Shown here: in pieces, positions 1 to 5,251 of the stretch
How positions within the stretch are numbered: the first letter of the stretch is position 1
How the letters are laid out: every line of letters begins with the position of its first letter
NCBI GenBank assembly: GCA_028292305.1
Contig: JAQGMQ010000213.1
Coordinates: 1 to 6,409, forward strand
Direction: 5' to 3'
Length of the DNA: 6,409 nt
Source of the DNA: Rhodoferax sp.
GTDB taxonomy: Bacteria > Pseudomonadota > Gammaproteobacteria > Burkholderiales > Burkholderiaceae_C
Translations under genes and position numbers: made by a program
The notes under the pieces: generated by a model
What the model was told of the DNA's origin: nothing
Seen by the model: the letters and a program-made list of their open reading frames with translations, nothing else
The model's database searches: none

Positions 1-428
1 TCGAACTTGACGTCCTTGAAGTCGGCCGCGACCTTGAGCATCGGCTCCATGTAGCCGAAGGTGGTGCCGAAGATCAGTTTGTTGCCCTGGCCGGCCATGT
101 CGCGCAGCACGCGTTCGGCGTCGGCCGACTCGGGCACGCTCTCGACGAAGCTGGTGACGATCTTGTCGCCGAATTCTTTCTCGAGCGCCTTGCGGGCGTT
201 GTCGTGGGCGAATGTCCAGCCGCCGTCGCCCACCGGGCCGACATAGGCGAAGGCGATCTTCAGCGGCTCGGCCTTGGGCGCGGGAGCGGGCGCGGCGGCA
301 GCGGCAGGCGCGGGTGCGGGGGCCGCGGGAGCCGGCTCTTCCTTCTTGCCGCAACCAGCGAGCGCCGCGGCCGCGAGCGCGGTCAGCGTGGCCATTTTCA
401 GCATGGAGCGTTTGTTCAGATCAGTCAT
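1..428 (-). CDS. BMP-family ABC transporter substrate-binding lipoprotein (C-terminus off the left edge)
   Basis: This is the extracytoplasmic binding protein of the adjacent ABC importer, probably for a purine nucleoside or base. The first 142 codons are in the window. The start is ATG at 428; the Shine-Dalgarno is weak (a GAAAGTGA-like stretch upstream). Residues 1-26 form a lipoprotein signal peptide: basic N-region with K6-R7 and K11, hydrophobic Ala/Leu core, and lipobox L-A-G-C with the lipidated Cys at 26. Residues 32-55 are an Ala/Pro-rich tether. From about residue 56 the sequence is that of a BMP (Med/PnrA-like) domain: LKIAFAYVGPVGDGGWTFAH, then a segment about overcoming E-S-V-P-E-S and the motif LIFGTTFGYMEPM, typical of the first lobe. 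It lies downstream of the ATPase and permease genes in the same direction, separated by a 188-bp spacer. The family call is firm; the substrate is inferred from the xdhA and permease context. Confidence 0.9.
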   Translation of the reverse strand, partial: MTDLNKRSMLKMATLTALAAAALAGCGKKEEPAPAAPAPAPAAAAAPAPAPKAEPLKIAFAYVGPVGDGGWTFAHDNARKALEKEFGDKIVTSFVESVPESADAERVLRDMAGQGNKLIFGTTFGYMEPMLKVAADFKDVKF

Positions 429-530
429 GTCAATTCACTTTCAGGCGAGGTCGGAGGGAGGAAAATTGGAATTATGTACGCGGGAAATGTGCTCACCCTG
501 GCATTCGGATCAACTTGACTCTTTCCAGGG

Positions 531-565
531 ATACCGCGGAACCGGCTCTGCCGGGCCGCTGGTAT
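531..565. repeat. 14-bp-stem intercistronic hairpin
   Basis: The inverted repeat pairs ATACC (531-535) with GGTAT (561-565), GCGG (536-539) with CCGC (556-559), and CCGGC (542-546) with GCCGG (550-554). That is 14 base pairs around a TCT loop, interrupted only by an A-A/G internal mismatch and one bulged T. No T-run follows on either strand, so it is not a canonical intrinsic terminator. Its place between the last permease and the binding-protein gene suits a REP-like element that stabilises or partly uncouples parts of a polycistronic mRNA. The fold is read directly from the sequence; the role is inference. Confidence 0.6.
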
Positions 566-616
566 CGCCCCCTGCAAGGGGAAGAGCTGCACGAAGCGAG
601 CGACTTGGAAGTGTGC
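566..616. repeat. Possible degenerate Comamonadaceae-type intergenic repeat
   Basis: Directly after the hairpin comes a C-run/G-run pair (CCCC 569-572, GGGG 578-581, loop TGCAA), followed by ACGAAGCGAGCGACTTGG. From memory, blocks of the general form C-run, G-run, GCGAAGCGC, CTTGGGGGT recur between genes in Comamonadaceae genomes, and this looks like a decayed copy ending at the permease stop codon. No second copy is in this window, so repeat status is unproven. Confidence 0.3.
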
Positions 617-1537
617 TCATCCTCCGGGGTAAAAGGGTTTCCCCAGTGAGGCGGGCATGTTGATGCGAATCCACGCCGGGTTGCGCGAGATCAGCGCCAG
701 CACCACGATGGTGGCCACATACGGCAGCATGCTCAGGAACTGGCTCGGCACGTCGACCCCCACGCCCTGCAGGTGGAACTGCAGCATGGTCACGCCGCCG
801 AACAGGTACGCTCCCAGCAAGACCCGGGCCGGCCGCCAGGTGGCGAAGGTGGTCAGGGCCAGCGCGATCCAGCCCTTGCCGGCCACCATGCCTTCGACCC
901 ACAGCGGCGTGTAGACCAGCGAGATGTAGGCACCGGCCAGGCCGCAAAGTCCACCACCGGCGACAACGGCCGCCAGGCGGATGCGCCGCACCGGGTAACC
1001 CAGCGCATGCGCCGACTCGGGCGATTCGCCCACCGAGCGCAGCACCAGGCCGGCGCGCGAACGGTACAGGAACCAGACCAGGCCGAACACCAGCGCCATC
1101 GCAAAGTACACCATCGGGTGCTGGCGGAACAGCGCCGGGCCGATGAACGGAATGTCGGCCAGCACGGGAATGGCGAAGCGTGGCCGCTCGGGCAGCTTTT
1201 CCTGCACGTACCTGATGCCGGCAAACGCCGAGAAGCCGGCGCCGAACAGGCTCAACGCCAGGCCGGTGGCGTACTGGTTGGTGTTGAGCCAGATCACCAG
1301 CACACCGAAGATGCCGGCCAGCAAGGCCCCCGCGCCGATGCCGGCCAGGAAGCCCAGCCAGTCGCTGCCGGTGTTGACGCCGGTGGCAAAGCCGGCGATG
1401 GCCGCGCACAGCAACATGCCCTCGGCGCCGAGGTTGACGACGCCGGCCTTCTCGTTGATCAACAGGCCGAGCGCGGCGATGGCCAGCACCGTGCCCGCGT
1501 TCAGCGTGGCGGCCAGCAGCAATGCATAGGATTCCAT
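617..1537 (-). CDS. ABC transporter permease, BPD_transp_2 family (second permease)
   Basis: This is an inner-membrane permease of a BMP-type (nucleoside/purine) ABC importer, 306 aa from ATG at 1537. It is almost wholly hydrophobic, with about eight likely membrane segments. Near the N-terminus is the conserved stretch LLINEKAGVVNLGAEGMLL, with the NLGAEG motif typical of this permease class. Later, GKGWIALALTTFATWRPAR and a hydrophobic C-terminal segment ending in LALISRN match the family's C-terminal half. The start was chosen because GGAGGAG lies 7 nt upstream of this ATG, and because the upstream permease stop overlaps it as TGATG, which points to translational coupling. A GTG one codon earlier (1540) is the alternative and would give a 4-nt overlap. 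It should form a heterodimer with the permease at 1537-2607. Substrate is inferred from context. Confidence 0.93.
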   Translation of the reverse strand: MESYALLLAATLNAGTVLAIAALGLLINEKAGVVNLGAEGMLLCAAIAGFATGVNTGSDWLGFLAGIGAGALLAGIFGVLVIWLNTNQYATGLALSLFGAGFSAFAGIRYVQEKLPERPRFAIPVLADIPFIGPALFRQHPMVYFAMALVFGLVWFLYRSRAGLVLRSVGESPESAHALGYPVRRIRLAAVVAGGGLCGLAGAYISLVYTPLWVEGMVAGKGWIALALTTFATWRPARVLLGAYLFGGVTMLQFHLQGVGVDVPSQFLSMLPYVATIVVLALISRNPAWIRINMPASLGKPFYPGG

Positions 1538-2607
1538 CACTTGGCTCCTCCAGAACGGGCAAATCGGATGCGGTAGGCGATCAGCGTATCGCTGGCCAGC
1601 AGCGTGAACAGCAGCAGCCCCTGGAACACACCGGTCAATGATTTCGGCAGGCCCAGCCGCGACTGCGCCAGTTCACCGCCGATGTAGAACATGCTCATCA
1701 GCACCGCCGAGAACACCATGCCCACCGGGTGCAGCCGCCCGACGAAGGCCACGATGATGGCCGCGAAGCCGTAGCCCGCCGGCACATAGGGCGTGAGCTG
1801 GCCGATCGGCCCGGCCACCTCCAGCGCACCGGCCAGACCGGCCGCGCCACCGGAAGTCAACAGCGCCACCCACAAGGCCTTGCGCGACGAGAAGCCGGCA
1901 TAACGCGCCGCCGCGGGGGCCAGGCCACCCACCTGCTGCGCGAAGCCGGCCCGGGTGCGGAACAGGAAGATCCACAGCGCCGCCACGCCCACCAGCGCGA
2001 TCACCAGGCCGATGCTGACGCGCGAGCCGGCCATCAGCCGCGGGATCTGCGTGGCCGCGGCGAAGGTCTTGGTCTGCGGGAAGTTGTAGCCGGCCGGGTC
2101 CTTCCAGGGGCCGTAGACCAGGTAGCTCAGCACCATGGTGGCCACATAGACCAGCATCAGGCTGACCAAAATTTCGCTGGCGTTGAACTTGTCGCGCAGC
2201 AGCGCCACGATGGACGCCCAGAGCATGCCGCCGAGCACGCCGGCCAGCAGGATCGGCAGCACGATCCAGGCGCCGGTGCTCTTGTCGGCCAGCAGGGCCA
2301 CGCCACCGGCGAACACCGCGCCGATCAGGTACTGGCCTTCGGCGCCGATGTTCCACACGTTGGAGCGAAAACACACGGCCAGGCCAAGCGCGATGAGCAG
2401 CAGCGGCGTGGCCTTGACCATCAGCTCGCCCAGGGCATAGGGCGTCTTGATCGGCTCCCAAAAGAACACCTGCAGGCCACGCACCGGGTCCTTGCCGAGC
2501 GCCATGAACAGCAGCACGCCGATGACCACGGTGATCACCAGCGCCAGGATCGGCGAGCCGTAGCCCCAGAATTTCGACGGCTGGGGGCGGGGCTCAAGCT
2601 TGAGCAT
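1537..2607 (-). CDS. ABC transporter permease, BPD_transp_2 family (first permease)
   Basis: This is the partner inner-membrane permease of the same importer, 356 aa. After a short polar N-terminus (MLKLEPRPQPSKFWGYG) comes a membrane helix of about 20 residues, then a periplasmic stretch and multiple further helices. Family markers are CFRSNVWNIGAEGQYLIGAV (the NIGAEG motif, counterpart of NLGAEG in the partner), ASEILVSLMLVYVA, and the late segment GFSSRKALWVALLTSGGAAG. The start at 2607 is favoured over the 14-residue upstream extension because GGAGG lies 6 nt before it, and the extension is Arg-rich, low in family similarity, and lies inside the ATPase gene. The start overlaps the end of the ATPase gene by 14 nt, and its stop overlaps the next permease's start, so all three are probably one operon. 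Confidence 0.94.
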   Translation of the reverse strand: MLKLEPRPQPSKFWGYGSPILALVITVVIGVLLFMALGKDPVRGLQVFFWEPIKTPYALGELMVKATPLLLIALGLAVCFRSNVWNIGAEGQYLIGAVFAGGVALLADKSTGAWIVLPILLAGVLGGMLWASIVALLRDKFNASEILVSLMLVYVATMVLSYLVYGPWKDPAGYNFPQTKTFAAATQIPRLMAGSRVSIGLVIALVGVAALWIFLFRTRAGFAQQVGGLAPAAARYAGFSSRKALWVALLTSGGAAGLAGALEVAGPIGQLTPYVPAGYGFAAIIVAFVGRLHPVGMVFSAVLMSMFYIGGELAQSRLGLPKSLTGVFQGLLLFTLLASDTLIAYRIRFARSGGAK

Positions 2608-4141
2608 GTTGCGCCTCCGTGCCAGGCGCCGCGCCGCCTTGGGGCGCATCCCACAATCCGCTCATCCATTCTCCGATCTGGGCCACGCTGGCCTCTGCGC
2701 GCGGGATCGAGGGCGACAGCCGCCCCTTGGCGATCACATGCAGCCGGTCGCAAATTTCAAACAGTTCGTCGAGCTCTTCGCTCACCACCAGCACCGCGCA
2801 ACCCGCGTCGCGCAGAGCCAAAATTTCGCCGCGGATCTGCGCCGCCGCGCCCACGTCCACACCCCAGGTGGGCTGCGAGACGATCAACAGCTTGGGGTTG
2901 GCGTCGATCTCGCGGCCGACGATGAACTTCTGCAGGTTGCCGCCCGACAGCGACTTGGCCGCCGCGTTCGGCCCGCCGGCCTTGACCTTGAAGCGGTCGA
3001 TGATGCCGGCCGCCTGCGTCTGCAGGGCCTTGACGTTGATCCAGCCGCTGGCGCCGATGGCATCGGTGCGGGTGAGCATCAGGTTGTGCGCCAGCCCCAG
3101 CGTGGGCACGGCGCCGCGGCCCAGCCGTTCCTCGGGCACGAAATGCACGCCCAGCGCGCGCCGCCGGCCCGGCCCGAAGCGGCCCGCGGCCTGGCCGAAC
3201 ACCTGCACCATGGCCGGCGCGGCGCGGGTGTCTTCGCCCGACAAGGCATACAGCAGCTCGCGCTGGCCGTTGCCCGAAACACCGGCAATGCCCACCACCT
3301 CGCCAGCCCGGACCTGCAGGTTCACGTCTTCCAGGTCGACACCGAACTGGTCTTCACGCGCCAGGTTCAGGGCCTTGACTTCGAGCACCGTGGCGCCGGT
3401 CTGCACCGCGCGGTGCTGCAGCGCCGGTGGCTCGGCGCCGATCATCAGCCGGCTCAGCGAGGCATTGGTTTCCTCGGCCGGGTTGCACACGCCGGTGACC
3501 TTGCCGCCGCGCAGCACGGTGCAGGCGGTGCAGAGTTCGCGGATCTCGTGCAGCTTGTGGCTGATGTAGAGGATGCTGCAGCCTTCGGACACCAGCTGCT
3601 TCAGCACCACGAACAGCTTCTCGACGGCCTGCGGCGTGAGCACCGAGGTCGGCTCGTCGAGGATCAGCAGCTTGGGGTTGGTGAGCAGCGCGCGGATGAT
3701 CTCGACGCGCTGCATCTCGCCCACGCTCAGCGTGTGCACCGGCCGCGAGGGGTCGATGTCCAGCCCGTATTCGCTGGCCTTGGCGGTGATGCGCTGGGTG
3801 ACTTCGGCCAGCTTCAGGCTCTTGTCCAGGCCGAGCCACACGTTCTCGGCCACGGTCAGCGTGTCGAACAGGCTGAAGTGCTGGAACACCATGCTGATGC
3901 CCAGCGCCCGCGCCTCCTGCGGGTTGCGGATGTGGGCCGCCTGGCCGTTGAAGAGCACGCTGCCTTCGTCGGGCTTGACCGAGCCGTAGATGATCTTCAT
4001 CAGCGTCGATTTGCCGGCGCCGTTTTCGCCGAGCACGGCATGCGATTCGCCGGGCTGCACCGTCAGCGAGACGCCGCTGTTGGCCACGACCGCCGGGTAG
4101 CGCTTGGTGATGTTGGTGAGTTGGAGTCTGGGGGTGGACAT
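2594..4141 (-). CDS. ABC transporter ATP-binding protein with two nucleotide-binding domains (BMP/sugar-type importer)
   Basis: This cytoplasmic ATPase of 515 aa is the usual size for the tandem-domain ATPases of ribose- and BMP-type importers. Domain 1 (about 5-235) is complete: Walker A GENGAGKST (38-46), Q-loop Q87, signature LSVGE (138-142), Walker B LLILDE with catalytic E163, switch H195. Domain 2 (about 251-490) is degenerate at catalytic positions: GVSGNGQ (287-293) replaces a Walker A and lacks the Lys and Ser/Thr; the signature LSGGN (398-402) is intact; Q423 stands where the catalytic Glu should be; and the switch His position reads Glu (VSEELDEL). From family knowledge this asymmetry is common, leaving one active site made from domain 1 plus the domain 2 signature. 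ATG 4141 is the only good in-frame start, since upstream codons read into the regulator gene, although its Shine-Dalgarno is poor. The gene follows the LysR gene by 62 bp and overlaps the next permease. Confidence 0.95.
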   Translation of the reverse strand: MSTPRLQLTNITKRYPAVVANSGVSLTVQPGESHAVLGENGAGKSTLMKIIYGSVKPDEGSVLFNGQAAHIRNPQEARALGISMVFQHFSLFDTLTVAENVWLGLDKSLKLAEVTQRITAKASEYGLDIDPSRPVHTLSVGEMQRVEIIRALLTNPKLLILDEPTSVLTPQAVEKLFVVLKQLVSEGCSILYISHKLHEIRELCTACTVLRGGKVTGVCNPAEETNASLSRLMIGAEPPALQHRAVQTGATVLEVKALNLAREDQFGVDLEDVNLQVRAGEVVGIAGVSGNGQRELLYALSGEDTRAAPAMVQVFGQAAGRFGPGRRRALGVHFVPEERLGRGAVPTLGLAHNLMLTRTDAIGASGWINVKALQTQAAGIIDRFKVKAGGPNAAAKSLSGGNLQKFIVGREIDANPKLLIVSQPTWGVDVGAAAQIRGEILALRDAGCAVLVVSEELDELFEICDRLHVIAKGRLSPSIPRAEASVAQIGEWMSGLWDAPQGGAAPGTEAQHAQA

Positions 4142-4203
4142 GGAAGGTGGGGCGCGGACGGGGTCTCGTGGATGTTCTTGTTCAATCGTTCGGATGCGCT
4201 GCT

Positions 4204-5136
4204 TCAAGCCGTGCGCAAGGCCGCCGCCACGGTCTTCACCTGTTCGCGCAGCCACTTGCCGGCGGCCGAGGTATGGGTGCGCTCATGCCACAGCTGGTAA
4301 TACATCATGCGGGGAAACGCCACCGGGCACGGCAGAATCTTCAGCGGCAGCCGCTCGGTGTAGCGTTCGCAATACTGGCGGCCCGTGGTCAGCACCAGCA
4401 AGCTCGATGCCACCATGGCCGGGATCAGGCCGAAATAGGCGCAGCGCGCGGTGATGTGGCGCTGCAGGCCCTGCGAGTCGAGGTAGTCGTCGATCACGCC
4501 CTTGGCGCCCGGGTGGTAGGGCGTGGGCGCGATGTGTTCGGCCACCAGCCAGGCGGCCTTGTCCCAGCCGCGGCGCACGGCGGGGTGGTCGGCGCTGACC
4601 AGGCACACCACCTCGTCGCCGAACAGCCGGCCCATGTGCAGCTCGCCCGGCGGCCGGGCCCAGTTGCCCACCACCACGTCGAGCCGGCCCTGGGCCAGGT
4701 GGGCCTGGTAGTCGGCGTCGCCCGACAGCGGATGGATCTCGATCTGCACCATCGGCGCCAGCGTCTTGATGCTGGCCACCAGCTGCGGCAGGAACAGCGG
4801 ATCGAGGTAGTCGGCGGCGGCCACGCGGAAGGTGTTGGTGGCGGTGCGCGGGGTAAACCCTCGGGCATCGGTAAAAAGCACTTCGGCGGCACGAAGAATG
4901 CTGGCACTCGGCTCCAGCATGCGCATGCCGGCATCGGTGGGCACCATCCCGGAGCCCGAGCGCACCAAAAGAGGATCGTCGGCCAGGTCACGCAAACGCT
5001 TCAGTGCCGTGCTCACCGCGGGCTGGGTCATGCCCAGGCGGATGGCGGCTCTGGAAACGCTGCGTTCGGTTAACACGGTATGCAAGACCCTGATGAGATG
5101 GAGGTCGATCTTGTCGAAAAGCGCTTGGTCTCTCAT
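4204..5136 (-). CDS. LysR-type transcriptional regulator
   Basis: This is a 310-aa regulator, of standard LysR length. The N-terminal winged helix-turn-helix spans about residues 9-68, with the recognition region SVSRAAIRLGMTQPAVSTAL (26-45) and the wing segment DDPLLVRSGSGMVPTDAG (53-70). That form, and the C-terminal YYQLWHERTHTSAAGKWLRE, recall the NodD/NahR/LinR/DntR branch of the family. The effector domain runs from about residue 95 to the end. It starts at ATG 5136 with no clear Shine-Dalgarno. It is divergent from xdhA and 62 bp upstream of the importer ATPase on the same strand, so it may be cotranscribed with the importer as well as controlling xdhA. By family behaviour it should bind a small-molecule coinducer, probably a purine or purine-pathway intermediate; the identity is inference. 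Confidence 0.93.
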   Translation of the reverse strand: MRDQALFDKIDLHLIRVLHTVLTERSVSRAAIRLGMTQPAVSTALKRLRDLADDPLLVRSGSGMVPTDAGMRMLEPSASILRAAEVLFTDARGFTPRTATNTFRVAAADYLDPLFLPQLVASIKTLAPMVQIEIHPLSGDADYQAHLAQGRLDVVVGNWARPPGELHMGRLFGDEVVCLVSADHPAVRRGWDKAAWLVAEHIAPTPYHPGAKGVIDDYLDSQGLQRHITARCAYFGLIPAMVASSLLVLTTGRQYCERYTERLPLKILPCPVAFPRMMYYQLWHERTHTSAAGKWLREQVKTVAAALRTA

Positions 5137-5251
5137 ATTGAGTTGAGCATGTCTTTCATACGCCGATACCGATGACGGAGCGAGGGGGCAAGACTACCCT
5201 GTCGATTTTGTAGCATGCTTGGACAAAGCAAGAGTAAAGCCACGAGGACCC
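5137..5251. promoter_or_regulatory. Divergent regulatory region between lysR-type gene and xdhA
   Basis: This 115-bp gap separates two divergently transcribed genes and must hold both promoters. It is less GC-rich than the flanking genes near 5201-5240. It contains a LysR-box-like dyad at 5207-5227. I do not find a clear -35/-10 pair for either gene, which would suit promoters that need an activator. The xdhA ribosome-binding site (AGGA at 5244-5247) is at the right end. Confidence 0.7.
5207..5227. promoter_or_regulatory. Putative LysR-type operator, T-N11-A dyad
   Basis: The site reads TTTGT (5207-5211), an 11-nt spacer, then ACAAA (5223-5227), a perfect 5-bp inverted repeat with exact T-N11-A geometry, the known consensus layout for LysR-type regulators. 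The spacer holds AGCATGCT (5212-5219), itself a palindrome. The dyad centre (5217) is 35 bp before the xdhA start codon and 81 bp before the regulator start codon. The placement suits autoregulation of the regulator, or control of the regulator and importer, at least as well as classical activation of xdhA, where the box usually sits further upstream. Binding is inferred, not shown. Confidence 0.6.

Larger units (their letters stand above)
429..616. other. Spacer between permease and binding-protein genes
   Basis: This 188-bp gap interrupts an otherwise overlapping gene cluster. Its right half (about 531-616) is GC-rich and repetitive, with a strong hairpin at 531-565. Its left half is unusually AT-rich for this DNA around 460-478. 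On the minus strand that AT-rich part contains CATAAT (rc of 471-476), one mismatch from a sigma-70 -10 box and 43 bp upstream of the binding-protein start, but I find no convincing -35 box at 16-18 bp. A separate promoter for the binding-protein gene is therefore possible but weakly supported. I see no coding sequence here: short frames crossing it lack homology that I recognise. Confidence 0.5.

Noticed and set aside
531..565. Hairpin as an intrinsic transcription terminator
   Set aside because: Strong stem but no T-run after it on either strand, and the binding-protein gene downstream belongs with the importer.
212..649. Plus-strand frames across the binding-protein start and spacer (204-518, 212-649, 274-663)
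   Set aside because: Arg- or Ala-rich translations antisense to the lipoprotein signal peptide and tether; no ribosome-binding site or recognisable domain.
2600..4300. Long plus-strand frame of 566 codons
   Set aside because: It lies opposite the ABC ATPase gene, is rich in His, Gln, Arg and Ala, and has no family motifs; antisense shadow. The same applies to the plus-strand frames at 1729-2925, 773-1576 and 4147-5073.
5133..5159. Possible 8-codon leader peptide (MKDMLNSI) overlapping the regulator start as ATGA
   Set aside because: No Shine-Dalgarno precedes it and nothing in its codons suggests attenuation; such short frames arise by chance.
5156..5175. TCAT-N12-ATGA inverted repeat near the regulator start as an alternative operator
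   Set aside because: Arms of only 4 bp, and the spacing does not fit T-N11-A. The dyad at 5207-5227 is clearly better.
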